Of a stretch of DNA of 33,274 bases, positions 1 through 9,312 are shown piece after piece. A program made the position numbers and the translations under genes. The notes under the pieces are model-generated. The model made no database searches, had not been told where the DNA came from, and saw only the letters and a program-made list of their open reading frames with translations. Positions within the stretch are counted from its first letter, which is position 1. The number at the start of each line of letters is the position of its first letter. Source of the DNA: Plantago elongata (Eukaryota; Streptophyta; Magnoliopsida; Lamiales; Plantaginaceae); assembly GCA_036897095.1 (NCBI GenBank), contig JAYMSP010001333.1, positions 1 to 33,274 on the forward strand, written 5' to 3'.

Positions 1-30
1 CAAAGTTGAGGTCGGAATTTGGGAGAGGTG

Positions 31-300
31 GTGGTGGTGCCAAACTGGTGTGGTGGTTGAAGGAGGTGGCAGAATGGTAGATTGGTGGAGCTGTTGCAAT
101 TAGGAGGTGGACAGAGATGGTTATGCGGCAACGATTGTGAAGGAGGGGCGGAGGCGGTCTGAGGTGGAGGGCGGTCGATGGTGGCTTCGGAGGTCAGGTG
201 AGATTGGTTATGGTGGTGCCAAACTGGTGTGGTGATTGAAGTAGGTGGCAAAATGGCAGATTGGTGGAGCTGCTGAAATTGGGAGGTGGACAGAGATGGT
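31..300. repeat. G-rich direct duplication, period about 179 bp
   Basis: Positions 31-121 and 210-300 are two close copies of one G-rich segment. Both contain GGTGCCAAACTGGTGTGGTG, then a GTGGC block, then ATTGGTGGAGCTG, and both end at GGAGGTGGACAGAGATGG. The sequence between them is also rich in GGTGG. No reading frame of interest runs through it. The copies continue towards the left window edge, so the array may be longer outside. Confidence 0.85.
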
Positions 301-376
301 GAATAGTGAATTGGCTAAGGCCATGTTTGGTTTGCCCCTAAAGTGAATAGTGAATTAAGCTGGTCAACGTTTTTAC

Positions 377-559
377 GGATTTATAAACCTGGATGTAATT
401 GTTGATCTCGGAGGATTCATATACAACATAGGCATCCTGCAGGAGGTCCCTATGTAATTTTCCCTCGGTACAATAGGTAGTAAGTTGGATCCATAAATAC
501 CGTGCGAATGAGTCTTTTACATCAAACACGGTCATAATCTTTACTACAATGTCCGCGTG
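377..559 (-). other. Orphan exon candidate (61 codons, phase 0)
   Basis: On the minus strand an open stretch of exactly 61 codons is bounded by an acceptor-like GTTGCAG just above 559 and a donor-like GTAAAAACG just below 377. It encodes a normal-looking soluble segment that starts HADIVVKIMTVFDV and contains ARYLWIQLTTYC and EINNYIQVYKS. I do not recognise the family. No ATG-initiated gene, neighbouring exon or promoter was found around it. It could be an internal exon of a gene running off the left edge, a captured gene fragment in a transposon, or chance. The splice sites and phase are seen; the exon status is inferred. Confidence 0.3.
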
Positions 560-1227
560 CTGCAACTAAGAATGGCCCATTGCCAAAATAAAATTCCTAG
601 AAAAATGATAATTTGGAGTAACAAAGGTGAAGAAAGAAGAGAGAAACAAGGCTGTATAATTGTTTACATCTGATTTACCCGAAAGGCAGAATAACAAGAG
701 AATCAGTCAGTCGTCTATTTTGAGGTTTCTACAAATCTTGTAAGAAATAGTCTCATGACTCCATTTTTTTATGAACTGGTATAAAAGGAAAAACCCTGAA
801 TGTATGATTTTATTTAATATACTTAAAAACTGTCAATTTTTTTTGGAAAACTGAAATATTACCAAATAACATAAAAAGAGTAAAAATAATGGTTTTCTTC
901 TACATTTTTTCAAGGGATTTAATATTCCTTTCAATTCTTTTACTTTCTCTCCGATTTCCTTAAATCGCGCCGAGCTTTAGAGTAACTGAAATTTAAATCA
1001 TTGTAAAGAAAGTTGAAAGGAAAATCCTTTGAAAAATATTATGTCTAAAAATCGTTCTCTTTTTAAGCTTGGAAAACAAACATACAAAAGAAAAATATAA
1101 ATGTATGATTTTATTTGATATGAATATTTCTGTCTAGAAAAGTGGAGTAATTAAATTTGAATTAATGTGATGAAAATTGAAAATCAAAATTGTAGTATTT
1201 GTAATTTCGATAGAAAATTTCAATTTA

Positions 1228-1355
1228 GGCTGTGTTCTCTTCATCTTAAAATCAGTTCAGTTCAGTTCAGTTCAGTTTAGTTCGGCGTAGTTATAATTTA
1301 TATCTTACTTCAATTGAGTTCAGTTATTTAAATTTCAGTTGAAGAGAGTTGAACT
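1228..1355. mobile_element. Tourist-like MITE, copy 1 (TTA target)
   Basis: A 128-bp element starts GGCTGTGTTCTCTTC directly after TTA and ends GAAGAGAGTTGAAC(T) directly before TTA. The ends form a degenerate terminal inverted repeat. The interior carries a (TTCAG) pentamer run from about 1256. Related copies lie at 5873, 6396, 20936, 21588 and 23384. The 3-bp TTA/TAA target and short length are typical of PIF/Harbinger-derived Tourist MITEs. The superfamily assignment is inference. Confidence 0.55.
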
Positions 1356-1359
1356 TTAA

Positions 1360-2996
1360 TATAGACACTGATTACCACTAGTGTTTTTTAGCTCCATAAA
1401 TTTGTTTAATAAAAAGTTCATTTCGTGAGTGCAGCTTCTGAAACAAGCTAGCTGATTTAAGAAGTTAATCAAGTTAGCTTGTTGATAAAACATTTACCCA
1501 ACCAACTATCAACTAATTAATCAGTTACCAATTATAAGTTAGTTTGTTAGCTAATTTTATAATTTTACTAAACCGGTAAAACAATGTTAGTGGTGGAAAT
1601 AAATATGGAGACAAATTAGGGTCTGTCTTTGACAAACTTTAGGGTGGCAAAGGGAGAACTTTGAATTTACTTATAACTCCTCCAATTTTAGTTTCCTGCA
1701 TTGCATATATTTCCGTTTAAATGGATTGTCATAATACTAAATCTCTCATAAAAGATTACGTTTGAAGAGCTTATAGAGACCCTTAATTTTTTATAAAACA
1801 TGTCTAATTTTTATGAATGAATGGCATTTTACCCTTACAATTTTCACGGGTCGGAGTTTTTGGAATATGGATCCGGGTCGCAATTTTTATGATCCAAATT
1901 CCGTATAAAAGGCTTTCCCCCCCCCCCCCCTTTTTTTTTTTTTTTTTTCTTTTTCCCTTTTTTTTATTTTTGATTTTTTATTTTAATTTTTGAAATAAAA
2001 AAAGTCTTCCCCCCCCCCCCCCCATTTTTTAATTTCATTTCTCTTCTTTCTGTCACGATCAGACAACGGTCTCTCTCGAAGAACTCTACAAGAAGATCTT
2101 GGCGGTGACACACAACAGAGGGAGAGGTCCGACGACTGTACTAAGAACTCGCTTACCGGAGTGTTGTTAAAGCTTCATCATTGACATATATTTTCGTTAA
2201 GGTATCAAATATTACTCATTCCTTCCTCTATTGTTTCATCGCTTGTTTTTTTTTCATATTGGATCTTAGTTTACGAAATTGTTTTATACTTTATTTAAGA
2301 TTTTTTGTTGTGTGTCGTGCTTTGTTCGGATTTTCCAATATCCCGGTTGAACTTCAATGAGTCTGTAATCGGAGATGTATATACATAGTTTGTTAATATA
2401 ACTAGTTCGTTGATGGAATTGGATTACTGATTGATGAAGAGAGCAAAATTGACCAATTGAAAGTGACAGAGAAGATTTCGATGAGTAGAAGAAGAATCTG
2501 TGCAATAACTGCCAACTAAAAGTGAGAATATTTTACGTGACATTACACCTGCCACCCGAGACTGATTGATATAGAATTTGCATAGACTTTTTTAATTGAA
2601 ATTAAAATTTTCACGTATAAAATATTCAATTTGAATGGAAGGATGATCGTTTCAGCGGTATAACAAACGGGACTCTAGTCTTTTCGTGAATGTACACCTC
2701 ACGTTTTCAAATGTTTAGGTCCTTGATGTTTCATATTTTACAGAGAAGGATAAATTTCATACGGGATCTAATTTTTATTTACGACGAAGGACAAAAGTCA
2801 ACACAAGTAGGAGAGAGAGAGTGAAAAATACATCCTCTTTTACCTTTTCTTTTAAATTCTATGTTTCATTTTATTACAAATGACCCTTAAAACCTTCAAA
2901 TTATAATAAAGAAATTCTAAATCTTTAATTTATCATATAATATACCTTCTATCTTCTTCTTCAACACACACTAAAATTAAATTTAATAAAGGGCCA
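1360..2996. other. Gene-free stretch, AT-rich
   Basis: No coding region is supported here. Around 1430-1560 lies AT-rich, partly self-complementary sequence with repeated AGTTAGCTTGTT-like words. Two poly-C tracts lie at 1917 and 2009. Positions 2041-2200 are less AT-rich and end in a donor-like AAGGTATC, so a non-coding 5' exon is possible but unproven. Confidence 0.5.
1917..2023. repeat. Paired poly-C tracts with poly-T
   Basis: A run of 14 C (1917-1930) is followed by 18 T (1931-1948). A second run of 15 C lies at 2009-2023. Each run is preceded by a similar A-rich plus CTTTC/TCTTC context, which suggests a local duplication or repeated slippage. Long C/G mononucleotide runs are rare in plant genomes, and their exact lengths are prone to sequencing error. 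Confidence 0.85.
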
Positions 2997-3145
2997 CTTC
3001 CATGGAAGCTCTGAATCGGAGCTTTCTTCCAAGCTCCAAAATCATAGCTTCCAAGCTCAAGATCCGGAGCTTACCTGGAGCATCCACGAAAGCTCCAAAT
3101 CATGTTTTGTAGCTTACAAGCTCTGATTTTGAGCGTCCATGGAAG
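2997..3145. repeat. Complex foldback built from AGCTCC / GGAGCT words
   Basis: The 28-bp arm at 2997-3024 pairs with 3118-3145 as an inverted repeat, with about 24 of 28 positions matching. Both arms carry CCATGGAAG at their outer ends. The loop also holds direct repeats of AAGCTCCAAAATCAT and AGCTTCCAAGCTC-type words, and AGCT recurs about a dozen times in 170 bp. A transcript would fold into a long hairpin. No protein frame is apparent. Confidence 0.7.
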
Positions 3146-3793
3146 CCAAGGAATTGAAGCTTCTTTTCTAGTTGTACTCTATTTATATTCTTTATGAGTT
3201 GAAGAAGAAGATGAATGAAAATATGAAAAAGTTATAATTTGAGGTTTTCTTGTTATAGTTTCAAAGTTTTAGAAATTATATTGAAGTAGTATATTTTAAT
3301 TTTATAAATTTCAAATTATTTTGAGATATATGCGTAATAAGATCAAACTTGTATTTTTTTAAGAAATGATTAAATATAGGGCAAGTAAGACTTATAGCAG
3401 AAAGTCAAACTTTAGGTTCAAATTGGATTTCATTGTAAATTTTAAATTATTAAAGACCTAATCATTCATGGGTCATCTAAAAAGGTGGTTGGGTGAAAAT
3501 TGTCCAAGGAGTACTTGTTATAAAAAAACACAAATCCACTAAGTCTATTCAATGTGAAAATTCTGGTTTCTCATACCAATAAACAATATCCGAAAAGGAG
3601 AAAACAAATCAAAGATATAATCACCACTTATCTTATCAAATTAATTCGTAACCAAAGTTTAATTTTATTAATCACAAATTAATTTAAACTTAGCAACTGA
3701 TATCAAACGGAGGGAGTATATATGATTGTTACAGTCTAAAAAAAAGTACATGGAAATTGCAATAATTTTATTTTATAAACTTATATTCTCAAA
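3146..3793. other. Gene-free stretch with a possible Stowaway end
   Basis: AT-rich spacer 3' of the first SPH gene. CGGAGGGAGTA at 3708-3718 matches the terminal motif of Stowaway MITEs next to a TA target, but no matching partner end was found upstream. No open frame of interest is present. Confidence 0.45.
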
Positions 3794-4186
3794 TTACCAG
3801 TTGTAATATTTCTTTCCAAGCATGTACATACCATCACTCAATACTTTCCAATCACAACGACTGTCACGACATGGACTATGAGTGTACCATAACACACTGT
3901 ACACCACCGCACACATCTCCTTATTTTGCCATTTAAGGGTGCAACGGAACCTAGTAATGTATGGTAAGACACAGAAAGTGAAGTGAAAATCTTGATTCGT
4001 GGATAAATTATGATCTCCAAGATCATCATCGCTGGATTTGCAATGCAAGAATAATGTCTCAGTATTTGGAGGAAGATTATTAGCAATGCTAACATGCATT
4101 CTGTGGGTAAGAAAACAACCTTCTCCGGGCAAAATTAGAGTTGAGAAAAACATGAGAACTAGACATAAGTGTTTAGTTTTCATCAT
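3794..4186 (-). CDS. S-protein homologue (plant self-incompatibility S1 family), copy 1
   Basis: An intronless 130-residue secreted protein. Residues 1-24 form a signal peptide with a hydrophobic core (LVLMFFSTLIL). The mature part has the S1-family pattern: an MHVSIANNLPPN strand, LHCKSSDDDLGDH, a central FTFCVLPY, TRFRCTLKW, and a C-terminal pair C...C followed by DWKVLSDGMYM. The family's best-known member is the poppy stigma determinant PrsS; most plant homologues have unknown roles as small secreted ligands. The start could be either of two adjacent ATGs; the paralogue at 5286 begins at the second. It is the first of three tandem same-strand copies. Its promoter-like box lies 187 nt upstream instead of about 45-50, because its leader is expanded. 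The reading frame is intact, so it is probably functional. Confidence 0.9.
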   Translation of the reverse strand: MMKTKHLCLVLMFFSTLILPGEGCFLTHRMHVSIANNLPPNTETLFLHCKSSDDDLGDHNLSTNQDFHFTFCVLPYITRFRCTLKWQNKEMCAVVYSVLWYTHSPCRDSRCDWKVLSDGMYMLGKKYYNW

Positions 4187-4209
4187 GAATAACTTGTGCG
4201 TTTTGGCTA

Positions 4210-4319
4210 GACAAATGGAGAAGATTGTTAACTTGAGAGAAGTTAAAGAGGGAAAATATGTGTAGACAAATGGAGAAGATTGATAACTTGAGAGAAGTTA
4301 AAGAGGGGAAATATGTGTG
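4210..4319. repeat. 55-bp tandem duplication in the SPH copy 1 leader
   Basis: Positions 4210-4264 and 4265-4319 are near-identical. Both start GACAAATGGAGAAGATTG and both contain AACTTGAGAGAAGTTAAAGA. They lie between the SPH copy 1 start codon and its conserved upstream box, so they probably lengthen the 5' untranslated region. The other two SPH copies lack the duplication. Confidence 0.9.
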
Positions 4320-4372
4320 TAGTATATGGAGAAAGTTTGGCTTCTTGAAATTAGATCAATAGGAAACATGTA

Positions 4373-4388
4373 CAATAAATAGACAAGG
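4373..4388 (-). promoter_or_regulatory. Conserved SPH promoter box, copy 1
   Basis: Read on the minus strand this is CCTTGTCTATTTATTG. It matches boxes upstream of the other two SPH copies and contains a TATTTA core that could serve as a TATA element. Conservation across three diverged paralogues is the main evidence; function is inferred. Confidence 0.45.
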
Positions 4389-5285
4389 TTTATAAATTTA
4401 GCAGGTATTTAAAGGGGAGGGTTGTCAAAGTTCACTTAACGTAGAGTAATATTCTAAGAATATTAGGTAAAAAAGTTAGAAAGTAACATCTAATAAAGTA
4501 AGACAATTCTGTGTATTTAAAAGTTAAAATAGAATGTCAATAATTATAAATATAGTGTATACGTATGTGTGGCAATTAAATTAAAATTTTACGTACAAAT
4601 TCTATTTAGTGTACAAAATATTTTGTGACTTTTTACCTTTATATTTTTTTTTTGTGTTAGTTGAGTTTTTCATATTCTTATATTTTTTGGTGAAAATTAG
4701 AGGAAAATGTATGCTTTTGCATTTGCACAATTTCAATGTGATGTTCGTAGGATCGTATACAAGAATTTTATGGATCAATACATCTTTTGTTTTTGGATCC
4801 GAAGTAATATACTTTCATTATCTAAAATTTGATGGAAGCACGGAGGCGATGTAAAAGTGATCCAACCCACCCATAATTCAACAAGAATGGCAAAAACATC
4901 AACCTATCATCAAAAGTCTCATATGCACTTTGAGTTTATGGATCATCCAAAGCATATACGCAATCGTATCAACAATAGGTTGTCCTATATCAAGTAACAT
5001 CGACTGATCTCCAAAACAGACATCTCTTGACTGTCGCAATACTAAGACGTTTGAGTTGCAATTTAAGGCCACAAGTTTGAGCCATGTTGGAGTAACTATT
5101 TTCTTTTTATTTATTAAGTAGAAGGTGTATTATTCAAATATGTAATGTGTCACATGTACACACCAGATTCACAATCAATAAATAAAATGAACAGAAACCA
5201 TCAAATCAAATCACAAATTTAATCAAACTTTGTGAATTATTATAATACTTTGTAAATATTCAAATTTGATCAGCATACACTGAAT
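4389..5285. other. Spacer between SPH copies 1 and 2
   Basis: The part near 4440-4560 aligns with the 5' flanks of SPH copies 2 and 3 (for example AGAAAGTAACAT and TATAAATATAG). Positions 5150-5285 align with the 3' flank of copy 3, so the duplicated unit includes flanks on both sides. The open frame around 4609-4854 looks like low-complexity AT-rich sequence and is not called as a gene. Confidence 0.5.
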
Positions 5286-5672
5286 TTACCATGCGTATAT
5301 ATTTTTTCCGCCCATGTACATACCATCACTCTTTACTTTCCAATCACAACGATTCCCATCACAAGGACTATGAGTCCATAACGAATAGAATACTTCTACT
5401 GACATCGACTTCTGTTCCCATTTAACTTGGCAGATGAACCTAGTAGAGAAAGGTTTTTCACAAAAGCTCCAGTGAAAATCTTGATTTGTGGTTAAATAGT
5501 GATTTCCAAGATCATCGTCTCCGGAATAGCAATGCAAGAATAAGGGTTGAGTATTTGGAGGAAGAGTATTTGCAACGCTAACATGAATTTTTCGGGTCAT
5601 AAAACAACCTTCCGCGGACAAAATTAGAGTTGTGAGAAACATGAGAGCTAAAGAGAAGTGTTTTGTTTTCAT
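5286..5672 (-). CDS. S-protein homologue (plant self-incompatibility S1 family), copy 2
   Basis: An intronless 128-residue secreted protein. The signal peptide spans residues 1-22 (MKTKHFSLALMFLTTLILSA) and the mature protein starts near GCFMTRKIHVSV. Family landmarks are LHCYSGDDDLGNHYL, FHWSFCEKPF, TRFICQVKWEQK, and the C-terminal C...RCDWKVKSDGMYM block; the cysteines are those expected for the family's disulphides. It is closest to the broken copy at 6785, with which it shares length and flanks, and more distant from copy 1. The upstream box lies 49 nt before the ATG. The frame is intact. It is likely a small extracellular ligand, but neither partner nor role can be read from sequence. 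Expression in self-incompatibility is not implied by homology alone. Confidence 0.92.
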   Translation of the reverse strand: MKTKHFSLALMFLTTLILSAEGCFMTRKIHVSVANTLPPNTQPLFLHCYSGDDDLGNHYLTTNQDFHWSFCEKPFSTRFICQVKWEQKSMSVEVFYSLWTHSPCDGNRCDWKVKSDGMYMGGKNIYAW

Positions 5673-5720
5673 TGTAAAATAACTTATGTATGCTCAACAA
5701 AAAATAGGAGAAATTTACTT

Positions 5721-5737
5721 TAAATAGATAGAGAAGG
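5721..5737 (-). promoter_or_regulatory. Conserved SPH promoter box, copy 2
   Basis: Minus-strand CCTTCTCTATCTATTTA lies 49 nt upstream of the SPH copy 2 start codon. It matches the boxes at 4373 and 7216. TATTTA is a plausible TATA-like core at this distance. Confidence 0.5.
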
Positions 5738-5872
5738 ACGGTGAATCTTAAACTTCTTCTGTTTCAAAACTTGTATTTGTAATTGGTGTAATATTATGAG
5801 AATATTAGATAAATATATAGAAAGTCACATGTGATAAATATATAAGACCATTTTTGAATTTATAGAAAGTAA

Positions 5873-5936
5873 GGCTATGTTCTCTTTAATTTTAAACTAC
5901 TTCAGTCAGTAAATTTCGGTTGAAAAGAATATAGTC
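5873..5936. mobile_element. 64-bp MITE in the SPH copy 2 flank, TAA target duplication
   Basis: The element runs from GGCTATGTTCTCTTTAA to TTGAAAAGAATATAGTC. These ends are a clear terminal inverted repeat (13 of 17 positions pair). TAA flanks it on both sides (5870-5872 and 5937-5939). The matching flank of SPH copy 3 reads TTTAGAAAGTAACAAGAG with one TAA and no insert, which is the empty site. It is a strongly shortened member of the family at 1228 and 21588. Confidence 0.85.
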
Positions 5937-6395
5937 TAAGAAAAAAGAGAAAAGAATAGTCAAAGATAATTTTAATATAGAGAGTTAGTATTTTAAGACA
6001 AGTGTATTATAAATAATATTATTATGACACTTAATAATTTACGATGATTGAATTAATTTTTCAAATTAACTATACTGAATGTTTCCATTTTGTTATTAAT
6101 GCAAATGAACTAAAATTGAGTAAGTATTAGAAGTACAAGAAGCTAAAGAAGAAAATAATAGGTGAGATGGTTAAATAGATAAGTTTGTTGATTTTTAGAT
6201 AAGTTGATTTGATTTATTGCTTTCAACCGATTAGTAATTGATTTATCAATTGTATATATCGAATTGTACAATTTTAATAGCAATAATCATATAATGACAA
6301 TTTAATATTTATACTATCATTATATGGTTTTATAAAAATTATTTACTACTTCTATGAAATTTGAAAGTAGTTTGTGGTCAAAGTTAGAACGACTA

Positions 6396-6513
6396 GGTTC
6401 AGTTCTCTTTGTATGAACAAAACTGAATTGGACATAATGAAATTGTAATATAAAAATTAATTAAGCAGAACTGGAATGAACTAAAATTAATGAGTTTTCA
6501 AATGAAGTGAACA
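6396..6513. mobile_element. Tourist-like MITE relic
   Basis: Starts near GGTTCAGTTCTCTTTG and ends AATGAGTTTTCAAATGAAGTGAACAGAA before TTTTAA. The right end aligns with the right end of the copy at 21588-21721. The interior has the family's AACTGAAT words. Target duplication is unclear, so the boundaries are approximate. Confidence 0.45.
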
Positions 6514-6784
6514 GAATTTTAATAACCAAAATGCCAAAAAAGAACTAGCACAGTATAAAATATGAACATTGCATAATTATTCTACACACAGTAATAAATA
6601 GTTTACATAAGAAATAAACCATTCAAGCCAAATCGAGGTTACGGAGGCCTTTTGATGGTGAGCATGCAATGCACAACCAGTTGAGCAAGGAAGTCTGTAT
6701 GTTCATTGAATCAAAATTTAGTCACACTTCGTGAATTATTATGCTACATTTAAAATATTCGAATTTGATCTTAAAATACCGAAT

Positions 6785-7171
6785 TTACCATGGGTATATA
6801 TTATTTCCGCCCATGTACATGCCATTACTCTTCACTTTCCAATCACAATGATTCGCATTACAGGGACTAAGATACCAAAACGCATAGAAGACCTATGTTG
6901 TAATTGACTTCAGAAACCATTTAACTTCACATAAGAACTCAGTAGCGAAAGGTTCTTCACAGAAGCTCTAGTGATAATCTTGATTTGTGGTTAAATTGTG
7001 ATTTCCAAGATAATCGTCTTTAGAATAGCAATGCAAGACTAAGGGATGAGTATTTGGAGGAAGATTATTTTCAACGCTAACGTGAATTTTCCGGGTAAGA
7101 AAACTTCCTTGCGCGGGCAAAATTTGAGTTGTGAGAAACATGAGAACTAAAGAGAAGTGTTTTGTTTTCAT
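6785..7171 (-). pseudogene. S-protein homologue, copy 3, broken by two stops
   Basis: Same length (387 nt) and alignment as SPH copy 2, with no indel. The signal peptide and first half are intact (MKTKHFSLVLMFLTTQILPA; LHCYSKDDYLGNHNLTTNQD). The tryptophan of the FHWSFC motif is then a TAG stop. A second TAG lies before VFYAFWYLSPC. Beyond the stops the family C-terminus is still readable (NHCDWKVKSNGMYMGG) and ends in its normal TAA, so decay is recent. The 5' flank keeps the SPH promoter box 45 nt upstream but carries a 171-bp insertion further up. A truncated secreted peptide of about 67 residues could still be made. Loss of function is inferred. Confidence 0.9.
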
Positions 7172-7215
7172 CGTTAATAACTTATGTATGCTCAGCATAA
7201 AATAGGAGAAATATG

Positions 7216-7235
7216 CAATAAATAAATAGAAAAGG
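7216..7235 (-). promoter_or_regulatory. Conserved SPH promoter box, copy 3
   Basis: Minus-strand CCTTTTCTATTTATTTATTG lies 45 nt upstream of the dead SPH copy 3. It is the counterpart of the boxes at 4373 and 5721. Confidence 0.45.
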
Positions 7236-7338
7236 ATGGTGAATATAACACTCCCGGTGTTTCAAAAATTGTATTTGTAATTGGTGAAGTATTCTGAAAA
7301 TATTAGATAAAAGTAAGAAAGTAACATGTGATAAATAT

Positions 7339-7509
7339 GAGAAACTCTCATGAGAGTCCGAAAAGTCATACACAAAAAAGATTGAGCCGCACAATTAGTA
7401 TACAACAATACACAATTTACAAATTACTCACAATACCGCACAATTTGTACACAATGTTGCAGGACTCTCAGAATTCTCACAAAAACTTGGACTTTCACAA
7501 ATTTTTTAA
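7339..7509. mobile_element. 171-bp insertion with 9-bp target duplication
   Basis: GATAAATAT occurs at 7330-7338 and again at 7510-7518, with 171 bp between. The homologous flank of SPH copy 2 (around 5831-5850) reads GTGATAAATATATAAGACC with a single copy, so this is a resolved insertion with an empty site. The insert holds a perfect 14-bp palindrome ACTCTCATGAGAGT (7344-7357) and GGACTCTC (7462-7469), which can pair with GAGAGTCC (7352-7359). A 9-bp duplication suggests a Mutator-like (MULE) non-autonomous element. The outermost ends are not a clean inverted repeat, so the superfamily is tentative. Confidence 0.7.
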
Positions 7510-7721
7510 GATAAATATAAGTCCATTTTGGACCTTTAGAAAGTAACAAGAGTAAACATAAAAAAATCATCAAAGATAATCTAAATATAGAGTAAGTATT
7601 TATTAACATGTGATTGTAAGTGATGAATCTTACTAAGACAATTAGAACTCTTGTAATTGTATAGAATGTTAGGTATTTAAATGTAACTTTTATAAACATA
7701 ATACCAATATGTTGTAATTGT

Positions 7722-9312
7722 ATTGGAGGCCATTGTTTTGCCAGACACGCCAAACTGTTGGGCATTCGTGTGGTAACAAGGAGAGTGCACATTTGGAACA
7801 GGCTAGTAGACAACCGACTCGCCAACAGGAGACCCGACAAGTTCTACAGGCTGTCCGGGGACGTAGCCAGACTCGTGCATGGGTTTCTAGATGTATGCAA
7901 CTAACTGGTTGTTACCCCACGTGTTGATAGCGAAACAGCACGACCCCTGCCTTCATCGAATGAGAGTCCGACAGATAGTGTCTGGGGCCTTAATCCGGAA
8001 CCGTCGGGATTTTGTGAATCAGATTCAGAAGGATGGTCGCCTACAAGGAGGAGAGGTTCACCTTGACAGCTAGCTATACAACCGTAAGATAATGGTTTGG
8101 ACATTCGGAATGTCTTCGCACCCCTTGAGACAGGTTATGGTTCTTGCGAGGACCAGAACCCCGTCAAATGATAGCCTGGAATGTCAGGGGGCTAAATAAG
8201 GCTGCTAAGCATATAGAGATTGGCTCCAGTCTCCTGGAATGGAACGTTAGTATAGCAGGCCTTGTAGAAACTAGGGTGAAGGAGGAAAATAAGGATCATA
8301 TAAGGCGGAAGTTAAGGGAACATATGGAGTTATTTAGATAACTATTCGGCTCACGTCCTTGGCCGCATATGGGTACTTTGGGATCCGAGCAAGGTGCACA
8401 TTGAATATATTGGTTGCACTGACCAACACTTGAACTGTAGATGGTTTGACGCGAAGGGAGTGAATCGAGGACTCCTCACCTTCATCTATGCGCATAATCA
8501 GCTGGCGGACCATCTCCATTTGTGGCAAGAAATTCAAAACCTGGTGATCGGCATTCAGGAGTAGTGGTTGTGTATTGGGAACTTCAATAATCTGCTTACC
8601 TTTGGTGATCGCATTGGGGTAATCCGTTGGTCGAGCATGAATTTAGGGACCTCGTGGAACTTATGGATGATGTTGGATTGTTTGAATTCCAAATGATAGG
8701 TGATCAGTTTATGTGGTCTAACAAGCTTACACAAGGTGTCATCTATTCCCGGATTTATCGGGCCCTAGGGAACGATAAGTGGTTCTAGGAGAATCTGAAT
8801 GTGAGCATTGAACTTCTAACTCCATGACTTTCTAATCATTCACCATTGAGGCTACGCAACTTTATTGCCTAGCCACCTAGGAGGTTGGTTTTTCGATTCT
8901 TGAACAGCATGGTGCAGTGCTTGGACTTTCCTTCGCAATTGTGGGATTCGTGGAAGGGGGACGCAATAGGGGATCCGCAAGTGAGGGTATGGAAGAAGCT
9001 GAAATGCTTGCAACCTGTAATGTGTCGCCTTAGTCAACAGGTTCGGGGGACTGACCGTATGGTCGTTAACTCATGAGAGTGCTTGCAACATCACCAAGAA
9101 GCACTCCGGCATGATAGTTTTAATGGTTCTATGATCCGACAGGTTCGTGTGGATGCCATGGAGCTTGAGAAGTGGCTTGACATCGAAGAGAAGAATCTTT
9201 GCCAACGAGCCAGAATTGACTGGATACAACTTGGGATGGTAATACTTCCTTTTTCCAAGCCCAAGTTAAGAAGCGAAATAAGCGTGTTGGCTTGCGTAGA
9301 TTGGAGACTGCG
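7722..9312 (+). mobile_element. LINE retrotransposon, 5' part (ORF1 end, endonuclease)
   Basis: The 5' half of a decayed LINE. Positions 7722-8100 encode a basic Gln/Arg-rich segment resembling the end of a LINE ORF1. Positions 8164-8870 encode the apurinic endonuclease domain in broken frames: WNVRGLNKAAKH and LVETRVKEE at the start, then FRDLVELMDDVGLFEFQMIGDQF and GVIYSRIYRALGNDKWF. Positions 9083-9312 read RARIDWIQLG and the linker before reverse transcriptase. Stops and frame changes are frequent, so it is dead. The 5' boundary is approximate and no target duplication was identified. The LINE is interrupted at 9313 by an LTR element and resumes at 10980. Confidence 0.85.

Noticed and set aside
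3708..3718. Stowaway MITE
   Set aside because: Only one terminal motif (CGGAGGGAGTA) is seen; no partner end within a reasonable distance. The same holds for TACTCCCTC at 32516.
4609..4854. Plus-strand open frame of 81 codons
   Set aside because: Phe/Leu/Ile-rich translation driven by T-rich DNA; no motif, promoter or paralogue support.
4860..5100. Possible continuation of a coding segment after 4854
   Set aside because: Readable words appear in all frames without a consistent open frame or splice signals.
7424..7840. Minus-strand open frame of 138 codons
   Set aside because: Spans the boundaries of a small insertion and the LINE start; composition is AT-driven and no domain is recognisable.
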